Positions 1 through 7,808 of a stretch of 40,450 nt of DNA are shown piece after piece. Source of the stretch: an uncultured Selenomonadales bacterium (GTDB lineage Bacteria; Bacillota; Negativicutes; Acidaminococcales; Acidaminococcaceae). The DNA lies in contig ONAN01000017.1 of the NCBI GenBank assembly GCA_900315805.1, positions 1 through 40,450 of the forward strand. The letters are read 5' to 3'. The notes beneath the pieces were generated by a model. That model searched no databases, had not been told where the DNA came from, and worked only from the letters and a program-made list of their open reading frames with translations. Position 1 is the first letter of the stretch, and each line of letters starts with the position of its first letter. Position numbers and translations under genes: made by a program.

Positions 1-83
1 CTTGTTATTTTTTGGTTTTGGGTTAAACCTATTGTAACAAATGCTCTCTCTTTTTTCTTTTTATTTCTGTAACATATGTTTTA
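1..83. other. AT-rich intergenic edge, no gene seen
   Basis: This AT-rich stretch lies downstream of the first minus-strand gene. It holds T-runs and a short weak inverted repeat (GGTTT/AAACC, about 15-30). I see no coding region and no convincing terminator. The composition contrasts sharply with the GC-rich gene beside it. The neighbouring gene on the left is outside the window. Confidence 0.5.
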
Positions 84-1835
84 TCACATTACATTTTTTA
101 CATAATCCACCAAAACGAATGTACAGCCCTTTTCCAGGCTCCAGGGATCCACGTCGAACGCCTCGACGGCATACCGTTTGTGCAGGTCCCGCCAGTTCGT
201 GAAAACGAAGCCGGGCAGGTATTGCCGCACCAGTTCCCCGTTCCGCCAGAAGGCCGTGACGCGCCCGTAATGTTCCGCCGTGTGCCAGCCCAGCCAGTCC
301 GGTTTGAACCGGGGCATGGCGGCGCACACGTCGAGGCGCAGCAGTTCCTTCCCCACGGAAGCCTGTCCGGCCATGCGTTCTTCCATATAGTCCAGCAGGA
401 GCCGCGCCGTATCGATGCCCGTATGGCCCAGGCCGAAATAGCCCTTTTCCTTATACCATTCCGTCAAATCCCGGTAAAACGCGAAGGAGTCGTCCTCCCC
501 GGAACCGAAGAGCCAGCCGCCTTCCCGCTCCAGATACCGCAGCGTGAACGGGAACCGTCCCGAATTGGCCGTCAGGTCGAACACTTCGTCCACGATTTTC
601 AGGAACCGCAGTTCCGCATACCCGATATACCTGGTGGAAAGGATTTCGTAGGGTTCGTGGTCCATGAAGACCAGGCCGTCCTGCTCCTTCCGCCCTTCCA
701 TGACCGTCCCCGGCAGCACTTTCAGGAAGCCGAGCTGCAGCGCCTGCGGGTGCAGGGCGTGCACTTCATTGAAAGAGCGGGCGAAACTGTCCAGTCCCTC
801 CAGGGGCAGGCCGGCAATGAGGTCCATGTGGATATGCATGTTCCCTGCCGCCAGCAGCTCCGCCACATTGTCCCGCAGCTTCCGCCAGTTGTCTTTGCGG
901 CCGATGGCTTCCAGTACATCGGGATTCGTGCTCTGCACGCCGATTTCCAGCTGGAAGCGGCCCGGCGGCACCGTTTTGAGGAAATCCACGACGCGGCGGC
1001 TCAGCAGGTCGCCCTTGATTTCAAAATGGAAGGTCGTATCCGTCCGCGCTGCCGCCAGGTGTTCCCAGATCGGCATAAAATGGGACTCGTCCAGGTTGTA
1101 CGTGCGGTCCACGAATTTCACGAGGGGTACGCCGGCGGCCATCATGCGGTCCAGGTCGCGCAGAACCAGCGGCACGCTGCGATAGCGGACCGTGCGGGAA
1201 ATGCCGGACAGGCAGTAGGCGCAGTGGAACGGGCAGCCGCGGCTGCTTTCATAATAGACGATCTTGTGCTGCCCCACGACATCGTCCAGATCAGGATACG
1301 GGAAGGGCAGCGCGTCCAGGTCCTCCACGACGACCGGCGCGGCCGGGGCGGCGACGGAGCCGTCCTGCCGCCGGTACGCGAAACCGGCCGGTGCCTCGAA
1401 GGCCTGCACCACGCCCGCGCGGCTGAGGCCGGGCTGTCTCGTCCGGAAATGCTCCAAATCCGCCAGAAAGACCGGAACCGCTTCGTCCCCTTCCCCGCAG
1501 ACCACGTAATCCAGGGCCGGGCAGGCCGCCAGCGTCTGCGCCGGATGAAACAGGACTTCGGGCCCGCCGGCGAAGACGAAGCACTCCGGCAGGACCTTGC
1601 GCACGAGCTCCGCCAGCTCCAGTACATACGAGCGGTTCCAGATATGCACTTCGAACCCTATGGCGTCCGGCTCCGCCTCGGTCAGGCACGCCAGCACCGA
1701 CAGGACCGGCTCGTTGACCGACACTTCGGCCAGGACCGTGTCCAGCCCGTGCTGCCGGCAGTTCTCCTGAATGTACCGGACCCCCAGGGCCGTGTGGATG
1801 TATTTGCTGTTCGTTCCGACAAAGACCGTCTTCAT
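84..1835 (-). CDS. B12-binding radical SAM protein (DUF4080-like)
   Basis: A 583-residue protein with an N-terminal cobalamin-binding-like Rossmann domain (about residues 1-135, including the CGEGDEA segment near 113-119). It is followed by a radical SAM domain with the iron-sulphur cluster cysteines C201, C205 and C208 in the CPFHCAYC motif. The C-terminal third matches the DUF4080-type extension seen in this family. Members are predicted to use cobalamin and S-adenosylmethionine for methyl transfer or other radical chemistry; the substrate is unknown. The start is the ATG after a GGGAGG ribosome binding site; an open extension upstream runs through the promoter and is unlikely to be translated. 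It is divergent from pepF and appears monocistronic. The family call is firm; the function is not known. Confidence 0.88.
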   Translation of the reverse strand: MKTVFVGTNSKYIHTALGVRYIQENCRQHGLDTVLAEVSVNEPVLSVLACLTEAEPDAIGFEVHIWNRSYVLELAELVRKVLPECFVFAGGPEVLFHPAQTLAACPALDYVVCGEGDEAVPVFLADLEHFRTRQPGLSRAGVVQAFEAPAGFAYRRQDGSVAAPAAPVVVEDLDALPFPYPDLDDVVGQHKIVYYESSRGCPFHCAYCLSGISRTVRYRSVPLVLRDLDRMMAAGVPLVKFVDRTYNLDESHFMPIWEHLAAARTDTTFHFEIKGDLLSRRVVDFLKTVPPGRFQLEIGVQSTNPDVLEAIGRKDNWRKLRDNVAELLAAGNMHIHMDLIAGLPLEGLDSFARSFNEVHALHPQALQLGFLKVLPGTVMEGRKEQDGLVFMDHEPYEILSTRYIGYAELRFLKIVDEVFDLTANSGRFPFTLRYLEREGGWLFGSGEDDSFAFYRDLTEWYKEKGYFGLGHTGIDTARLLLDYMEERMAGQASVGKELLRLDVCAAMPRFKPDWLGWHTAEHYGRVTAFWRNGELVRQYLPGFVFTNWRDLHKRYAVEAFDVDPWSLEKGCTFVLVDYVKNVM

Positions 1836-1866
1836 AGCGCTGACCTCCCGCTGGGTTTTCCTTACT

Positions 1867-1896
1867 ATTGTACACCAAAGACGCCTCCATTGACAG
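1867..1896 (-). promoter_or_regulatory. Candidate promoter of the radical SAM gene
   Basis: On the minus strand a -10-like TACAAT (1867-1872) and a -35-like CTGTCA (1891-1896) are separated by 18 bases, about 30 bases upstream of the start codon. The -35 region overlaps that of the divergent pepF promoter. Confidence 0.45.
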
Positions 1897-1919
1897 GGTG
1901 TGCCTTCGTGCCGTAAACT
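1890..1919 (+). promoter_or_regulatory. Candidate promoter of pepF
   Basis: A consensus -35 TTGACA (1890-1895), an 18-base spacer and a -10-like TAAACT (1914-1919). Downstream, in the leader, lie a GC-rich hairpin (GTGCGGC/GCCGCAC, 1926-1945) and a 7-1-7 palindrome (CAGACAG-C-CTGTCTG, 1956-1970), which could be an operator or a 5' stem. Confidence 0.5.
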
Positions 1920-1990
1920 GGTAACGTGCGGCCGCCGGGCCGCACCGTCAGAAACCAGACAGCCTGTCTGTTGCATAAAAGGAGACCACT

Positions 1991-3844
1991 ATGAACACAC
2001 CGGAACACGGAAGCAAAACGGACCGGAAGGACATTCCGGCCGCTTACAAATGGAAAATCGAAGACATCTACGCCACCCCCGCCGACTGGGAAAAGGCCAG
2101 CGGCGTGCTGCGCGAACTGATCCAGGACATGGAGGCTCTGCAGGGCTCCCTGTCCTCGCGGGACACCCTGCTCAAGGCCCTGCGCCTGAAGGACCACATG
2201 TCGCGGGAAATTGAAAAAATTTACGCCTACGCCCGCCTGCAGCAGGATGCGGACAACGGCAACGCCGCCGTCCAGGCCCTCGCCGGCAAGGCGGAAAGCC
2301 TGCTGGCCGCCTACGGCCATGCCGTCTCCTTCGTGGATTCGGAAATCCTGGCCCTGAAACCGGAAGAACGGCAGGCCCTCATCCAGGACCCGGCCTTTTC
2401 CGACTATGACTTCTATTTAAAGGACCTGGAACGCCAGTCCGCCCATATCCTCCCCTCGGAGGAAGAAGCCCTGCTGGCCCAGAGTCAGCTCGCCACGACG
2501 GCCGGGAGCAGCGCCTTCCGCGCCCTCGTCAGCGCCGACATGACCTTCCCCGACATTAAGGACGGCAAAGGCAATCCCGCCACGGTCAGCGAAGGCAGCT
2601 ACATGCTGAACATGTCCGACCCGGACCGCGTCCTGCGGGAAAACTCCTTCCGCGCCCTCATGGGCACCTACGGGAAATTCCACAACACCCTGGCCGCCAC
2701 GCTGACCGGCACGTGCCGCAGCAGTTACTTCTACGCCCGGGTGCGCCATTACAAGGACACCATGGAAGCCAGCCTGGCCGAAGAAAACATCCCGGCGTCC
2801 CTCTACCGGAACCTCATCGACACCATCCACCGGAACCTGGAACCCCTGCACGAATACATCCGTCTGAAAAAAGACGTGCTCGGCTATGACGAGCTGCATT
2901 TCTACGACCTTTACGTACCCCTGTCCCAGGCCGGCGGCGAAACCTTCGCCTGCGACTACGAAACGGCCTGCGCCAAAGTCCTCGAAGCTTTGCAGCCCCT
3001 GGGCAAAGACTACATCGCAACCCTCAAAAAGGGCATGCGCGAAGGCTGGATCGACATTTACGAAAACAAGGGCAAACGGAGCGGCGCCTACTCCTGGGGC
3101 ATCTACGACGTGCACCCCTACGTGCTGCTCAACTTCCAGCCCCGCTACTCGAGCATCAGCACCATCGCCCACGAACTGGGCCACTCCCTGCACAGCTGGT
3201 TCTCGTCCCGCACGCAGCCCTACGCGAAATCCGACTACACCATCTTCTGCGCCGAAGTCGCCTCCACGACGAACGAGAACCTGCTCCTGGAACACACGCT
3301 GCAGGACGCCACGAAGGAACAGAAGATCTACCTGCTGAACCAGTTCCTCGAAGCCGTGCGCACGACCGTCTACCGCCAGGTGCAGTTTGCCGAGTTCGAG
3401 CAGTACATCCACGACAAAATCACCGCCGGCGGGACGCTGCAGGCCGAAGACCTGGAAAACTACTGGCGCGAAAGCAACCGCACCTATTACGGGCCGGACC
3501 TGTTCATCGACCCCGAACTGGGCAGCGAATGGAGCCGCATCCCCCACTTCTACACGCCCTTCTACGTTTATAAGTACGCGACGGGGTATGCCGCCGCCAC
3601 GGCCTTCAGCCAGGCCATCCTCGACGAAGCGGCGGCCCACCGCGGAGACGGCCGCGACCTGACGCAGGAAAAAGATTCCGCCGTCGCCCGGTACCTGGAA
3701 TTCCTCCATTCCGGCGGCAGCGACTACTCCCTCAACCTGCTCCGCCGCGCCGGCGTCGACCTGACCACGCCCGCCCCCGTCCAGATCACCCTGGACAAGT
3801 TCGCCGCCAAGCTGGCCGAACTGAAAGCCCTGCTGGGCCGGTGA
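1991..3844 (+). CDS. pepF: Oligoendopeptidase F (M3 family metallopeptidase)
   Basis: A 617-residue M3B-family zinc endopeptidase of usual length for PepF, expected to cleave short cytosolic peptides. The zinc site is HELGH (H394 and H398, with catalytic E395). A glutamate about 25 residues further on (FCAEVAS, near E422) fits the third zinc ligand. The N-terminal half is the helical oligopeptidase F domain. No signal peptide is seen, so it acts in the cytoplasm. The start ATG follows an AAAGGAG ribosome binding site. It is the only plus-strand gene in the window. A strong hairpin terminator follows about 50 bases after the stop, so it is probably transcribed alone. Confidence 0.95.
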   Translation: MNTPEHGSKTDRKDIPAAYKWKIEDIYATPADWEKASGVLRELIQDMEALQGSLSSRDTLLKALRLKDHMSREIEKIYAYARLQQDADNGNAAVQALAGKAESLLAAYGHAVSFVDSEILALKPEERQALIQDPAFSDYDFYLKDLERQSAHILPSEEEALLAQSQLATTAGSSAFRALVSADMTFPDIKDGKGNPATVSEGSYMLNMSDPDRVLRENSFRALMGTYGKFHNTLAATLTGTCRSSYFYARVRHYKDTMEASLAEENIPASLYRNLIDTIHRNLEPLHEYIRLKKDVLGYDELHFYDLYVPLSQAGGETFACDYETACAKVLEALQPLGKDYIATLKKGMREGWIDIYENKGKRSGAYSWGIYDVHPYVLLNFQPRYSSISTIAHELGHSLHSWFSSRTQPYAKSDYTIFCAEVASTTNENLLLEHTLQDATKEQKIYLLNQFLEAVRTTVYRQVQFAEFEQYIHDKITAGGTLQAEDLENYWRESNRTYYGPDLFIDPELGSEWSRIPHFYTPFYVYKYATGYAAATAFSQAILDEAAAHRGDGRDLTQEKDSAVARYLEFLHSGGSDYSLNLLRRAGVDLTTPAPVQITLDKFAAKLAELKALLGR

Positions 3845-3895
3845 TGTAACGGCCTGTCAGGCCGCAAACCAAAAGTTATACAGTCATAACAAGAA

Positions 3896-3934
3896 GGCGC
3901 CTGCCGTACGTACGGCAGACGCCCTTTTTGTTTT
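3896..3934 (+). terminator. Bidirectional rho-independent terminator
   Basis: A near-perfect inverted repeat (GGCG-C-CTGCCGTAC / GTACGGCAG-A-CGCC, 3896-3923) is followed by CTTTTTGTTTT on the plus strand. On the minus strand it ends in TTCTTGTT. It lies between the convergent pepF and glycosyltransferase genes and probably ends both transcripts. Confidence 0.85.
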
Positions 3935-3935
3935 A

Positions 3936-5696
3936 TCAGGAAGTCTTTTTCGATTTTTCCCGGACGGGTTTCTTCGCCGGGGCGGCAGGAGCCGCGCTCT
4001 TTTTCGTCACGGCCGGCGCCGCCTTCTGTTCTGTCACGGCAGTTTCCGGGTTCTGTTCCCTTCCGGCCGGCGCTGCCTTCTTATCCGGTGCAGCGGCTGC
4101 CGGTTCCTTTTTCGTCACGACGGGAGCCGGCTGTTCCCGCACGATGCGGGAATACAGGACGAGGCCGTCCTTTTCCGCCTCCTTCTGCCACTCCGTGCCG
4201 CCGAGCACGCCGGCATAGCGGTCGAAGACGGTCTGTGGCAGCACAATGTACTTCGACCCCTCATCGGCCCGGAAGGAAGCCACGGACTGGGCATCCGCCG
4301 GGTTCAGGACCAGGCCGGGATTGCCGCTGTAAAAAGCCAGGGCCGGACGGTGTTCCGGCAGCATGTACAGCGTAACCGCCTGCCCCGCCGAACGCGTGCG
4401 GAACTCTTCCGCCACGGAGCGCTCCGTGAAGGTACCCGGCACGACGGGCAGGAAGAAGGAATAGACGACGACCATGGTCAAAATGGCCGCTGCCGCATGG
4501 AGCCACTCTCCCAGGGCGGCGTCCTTGTACAGGAGCAGCGCGATGGCGATGGCGATGCCGAACAAGACCGTGATGCCGGCCATCACGAAGGAACCGAAGG
4601 TCAGCTGCGGAAGCGGGCGCAGCACCCAGACCCAGGCCACGGCGGCCACGGCAAACGTAAGGATGCTCAGCACGGCCCAGCCCGCGTGGTTGCGGCCGTT
4701 TTCCTTGCGCATCCGGTCCAGGTTCCAGCCGATCATGACCGCCAGCGGCGGGAAGGTCAGGACGATGGACGTGGCGAACTGCCGGCTGCAGATCGTGAAG
4801 AGCAGGAATGTGATGAACCACCAGATCTGGTAAAACAGGAGGATTTCCAGATCCGACGTGCGGCTTTCGCAGATGGAGTCCTTCAGGGATTTGAGCATAA
4901 GGCCCGTCCAGGGGAACATGCCTGCCAGCAGCACCGGCACATAGAACCAGAGCGGATTGCCGGAATCCGGCGCCGCCAGGGAGACGAGGCCGAAATCACG
5001 GAACTGGAAGAATTCCGTCAAAAAGGGCATGCCCTGCAGGTAGAATTTGGTGCCGACCCAGGGGGCGCACAGCACGAGGAACAGGACGATGCCCCGCAGC
5101 AGGTGCATGCGGCCCAGCACATAAATCTGCCCCGTCAGAATCAGGTAAGCCAATATGATGAGGACGGGAAAAACCAGGGCCCAGGGTCCGTCGGTGAGCA
5201 CGCACAGGGCAAGGAACACGTACATGGCCCAGTAATGCCGCCGGATGAAGCAGAGCAGCGCCAGGGACACGAAAAACAGCAAACCGCTGAACGGAACGGC
5301 CGTCTTCACCAGGAAAAAGGTCAGCATCGCCGTCCCGAAGGCCATGCCGGCCCAGAACCCGGACCGTTCGTTGAACGTGTGGGTCGTCGTGATGTAGACG
5401 GCCATGGTGAGCAAAATCGCCCCGAGGGCAGCCGGCAGGCGCACGGCGAATTCCGTGGCGCCGAACACGTCGATGCTCAGGGCGCTCAAAATATACGACA
5501 GGGGCGCGAGCCCCAGGGCGAACTTGTCAAAGAGCCGCGGGGACAGGAAATTGCCCGCTTCCGCCATCTCCCTCGCCACCTCCCCGAAAGCGGCTTCATA
5601 AGGGCTGCGCAGAGGCAGGCTGCCAATGCCGAAAAACATGGTGATGCCGGTCAGGACCAGCAGCACGAAAAAGACATTGCGTGTGACGCTCTTCAT
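3936..5696 (-). CDS. GT-C family glycosyltransferase (ArnT/PMT-like, GT39/GT83 type)
   Basis: A 586-residue polytopic membrane protein with about a dozen hydrophobic segments over residues 1-430, then an extracytoplasmic-like domain. It ends in a low-complexity Ala/Lys/Pro tail (about residues 510-586). The first loop (LRSPYEAAFGEVAREM) aligns by eye with the ArnT/PMT loop whose usual core is DExRYAExAREM. The glutamate and AREM are kept, but the leading Asp-Glu pair is not. The family transfers a sugar from a polyprenyl-phosphate donor to a lipid or protein on the outer face of the inner membrane. It is the last gene of a long minus-strand chain and starts 11 bases after the flippase-like gene. 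The start ATG follows AAGGAG. The donor and acceptor are unknown. Confidence 0.75.
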   Translation of the reverse strand: MKSVTRNVFFVLLVLTGITMFFGIGSLPLRSPYEAAFGEVAREMAEAGNFLSPRLFDKFALGLAPLSYILSALSIDVFGATEFAVRLPAALGAILLTMAVYITTTHTFNERSGFWAGMAFGTAMLTFFLVKTAVPFSGLLFFVSLALLCFIRRHYWAMYVFLALCVLTDGPWALVFPVLIILAYLILTGQIYVLGRMHLLRGIVLFLVLCAPWVGTKFYLQGMPFLTEFFQFRDFGLVSLAAPDSGNPLWFYVPVLLAGMFPWTGLMLKSLKDSICESRTSDLEILLFYQIWWFITFLLFTICSRQFATSIVLTFPPLAVMIGWNLDRMRKENGRNHAGWAVLSILTFAVAAVAWVWVLRPLPQLTFGSFVMAGITVLFGIAIAIALLLYKDAALGEWLHAAAAILTMVVVYSFFLPVVPGTFTERSVAEEFRTRSAGQAVTLYMLPEHRPALAFYSGNPGLVLNPADAQSVASFRADEGSKYIVLPQTVFDRYAGVLGGTEWQKEAEKDGLVLYSRIVREQPAPVVTKKEPAAAAPDKKAAPAGREQNPETAVTEQKAAPAVTKKSAAPAAPAKKPVREKSKKTS

Positions 5697-5707
5697 AAAA
5701 AACTCCT

Positions 5708-6808
5708 TCAGGAAACTCCTCCGTCCTTGCCGTGCGGCAGGGGTTCTTCCTCATCCGTCCTGTTCAGCTTATGCAGGGACTGGTTTTCCACGGCCTTGTT
5801 CTTCAGGGCCTGCTGCTTCATGTGCTGTTCGGCGATGGAAAGGACATTGGAACCGAACGCGCGCAGGGTGATCACAGCGCCCAGCATGAACGGGATATAT
5901 TCCGCCGTGAAGCGCCACAGGACGGCCAGGATGCCGACCGTGCCGCTGGGCACGACGTTCTGGAACAGGACGACGAACCCGGCTTCCGCCACGCCGCTGC
6001 CGCCGGGCGTCGGCGTGAAATACAGGACCAGGTTCAGCAGATACAGACGGCCCATGGTCAGGATCCAGTCGAAGTGGAACTTCAGGGCCGTGAAATAGCA
6101 GGGTACGGTCATATAGATGAAGGTCAGGCTCAGGCCCGATTCGACAAAGGCGCGGAACACCATGAGCGGCTGTTTGCCCATAATGTAGACGGCATGCCGG
6201 AAATCGTGATAGGCCCGGAAGGCCTGACGGCGCCGTTCGTGGCTGATATGGCGCGAAGCGCTGTAAATGGCGCGTTCCGGATAATCCGTGTGCATGAGCA
6301 GCACTGCCGCAAAGGGCAGCGCCAGGAACAGGACACAGAAGAACGTGATGATCGGCATGGGGATCCACATGGTGATGCCCTTGTCGATGCTCATGAAGAA
6401 CGGCAGCATGAGGATCAGGAAGATGATCGACATGAGCGTCCGCACGAGGATGATGACCGTCGAACGCGTGACAGGCACACCGGCCCGCCGCATGAACATG
6501 ATCTGCGCAATCGCGCCGCCCGTGGCGCCCGGCGTCACCAGGGCAAGGAAATAGTTGCTCAGGACGACCTTGACGACATCGGACATACCCAGGTGTTCAT
6601 CCGTCACTTTGGCCAGGGTCACCAGACGCATGCCGTCGAAAAAGAGGCCGATAGCCAGCGACCCCAGTGCCATCAGCACGCACTGCGGTGAGAACAGGCT
6701 CAGGTATTGCAGGGCCCGTATGTCAAATGTGAAATAGATGACGGCCGCCGAAATGAGGACGACCAGGCCAACCAGAAGGATGATCCTTTTATATAACTTA
6801 TTATGCAT
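5708..6808 (-). CDS. Flippase-like integral membrane protein (lysylphosphatidylglycerol synthase TM region / UPF0104)
   Basis: A 366-residue polytopic membrane protein resembling the PF03706 family. This is the transmembrane part of MprF and a group of stand-alone relatives of unknown transport function, some thought to move lipids across the membrane. The segment TPGATGGAIAQI and the later TPTPGGSGVAEAGF are the glycine-rich repeats typical of the family. No aminoacyl-transferase domain is present. It sits between rnhC (27-base gap) and the glycosyltransferase (11-base gap). That fits a joint role in envelope glycolipid handling, but this is inference. The start ATG follows a GGTGGG-like ribosome binding site. 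Confidence 0.8.
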   Translation of the reverse strand: MHNKLYKRIILLVGLVVLISAAVIYFTFDIRALQYLSLFSPQCVLMALGSLAIGLFFDGMRLVTLAKVTDEHLGMSDVVKVVLSNYFLALVTPGATGGAIAQIMFMRRAGVPVTRSTVIILVRTLMSIIFLILMLPFFMSIDKGITMWIPMPIITFFCVLFLALPFAAVLLMHTDYPERAIYSASRHISHERRRQAFRAYHDFRHAVYIMGKQPLMVFRAFVESGLSLTFIYMTVPCYFTALKFHFDWILTMGRLYLLNLVLYFTPTPGGSGVAEAGFVVLFQNVVPSGTVGILAVLWRFTAEYIPFMLGAVITLRAFGSNVLSIAEQHMKQQALKNKAVENQSLHKLNRTDEEEPLPHGKDGGVS

Positions 6809-6835
6809 TACGCACCCACCAGGTTTAGTGATGTA

Positions 6836-7807
6836 CTACAAACTTTTGGTATTCGCAAAATGCAGCTTGACGAAATGGCCCAGCTTGTCACGGCCGAACC
6901 GTGTCAGTAATTGCGCCGCCGCATCCGTGGCCGCGCTCCCGCCCCCTTTGGGCAGGGCCGGTACGCCGGCGTCCGCCGCCAGCGCTTCCAGGGCGTGCAG
7001 GAAATGGGCCCGGGCCAGCACGCTGGCCGCCGCCACGGCGATATCCTCTTCCGCCCGCGGCCGGCAATAGGTCGTGACCTGCGGGCAGGTCTCCCCCATT
7101 TTCCGCAGAATCCCGTCGGCCCGCATGAACTGGTCAATCAGGGCCAGACGGCAGGCCGGAACTTTGCGTCCCGTATCGGCCAGGACATCGGCATGGGCCT
7201 GCACCAGGAGGGCGTTCAACGATTGCCCCCGCGCGCGGTACTGCGCGTAAACGGCGTTATATTCCTCCGGGAGGAGGACCTTCACGCTGCAGGCCAGGGA
7301 ATGTTCCCGGATGAACGACGCCAGGCTGCGGATCTTGGCGTCGGACAGGGTCTTGCAGTCCCGCACGCCGCCCCGGATGAGGGCCGCGCCGCAGGCTTCG
7401 TCGACGCACACGGCCGCTGCCACGAGCGGACCCATGTAGTCCCCTTTGCCGGACTCGTCGCTGCCCATCCAGATGCCGTCGTACTCCGGCACTTGCCGCA
7501 GCAGGAACCCCGGCATGCCGCTGCGGACCGCGTGTGCCGCGCCAGCAGGGGCCGCCGGCTTGGAAACAGGGGAAAAAGAGGTATCCAGTACCTCTCCCGC
7601 CAATGTTTCCGCCTTTTCCCTTAAATCGGAAGCGGCGCCTCCCCAGACGGTTTTAACGCCTTTCTTCCCATTGTACACATTAAGTGTAACTTTTTTAGTA
7701 CCTTCTGTCAAAACTAATTGCTTACCGTAATTGATGGCTTTGACCCGGACCACGCCCAAAGACGAAAATGCCCGGGCGAGCCGGTCCACCAGTTCTTCGA
7801 ACTCCAT
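6836..7807 (-). CDS. rnhC: Ribonuclease HIII
   Basis: A 323-residue RNase H type 2 enzyme that cleaves the RNA strand of RNA-DNA hybrids in the cytoplasm. The N-terminal TBP-like substrate-binding domain (residues 1-75) is typical of HIII and absent from HII. The catalytic domain begins near residue 110, with the GSDESGKGD motif (D117, E118) at the active site. Further conserved acidic residues lie in DCKTLSD and in LIDQF. The start ATG lies one base after the larC stop (TGACATG), so translation is probably coupled. An in-frame extension upstream would overlap larC and is not needed. Confidence 0.93.
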   Translation of the reverse strand: MEFEELVDRLARAFSSLGVVRVKAINYGKQLVLTEGTKKVTLNVYNGKKGVKTVWGGAASDLREKAETLAGEVLDTSFSPVSKPAAPAGAAHAVRSGMPGFLLRQVPEYDGIWMGSDESGKGDYMGPLVAAAVCVDEACGAALIRGGVRDCKTLSDAKIRSLASFIREHSLACSVKVLLPEEYNAVYAQYRARGQSLNALLVQAHADVLADTGRKVPACRLALIDQFMRADGILRKMGETCPQVTTYCRPRAEEDIAVAAASVLARAHFLHALEALAADAGVPALPKGGGSAATDAAAQLLTRFGRDKLGHFVKLHFANTKSL

Positions 7808-7808
7808 G

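Noticed and set aside
4350..6098. Plus-strand frame opposite the glycosyltransferase and flippase genes
   Set aside because: It crosses two real minus-strand genes and has the hydrophilic composition of an antisense frame over membrane-protein genes.
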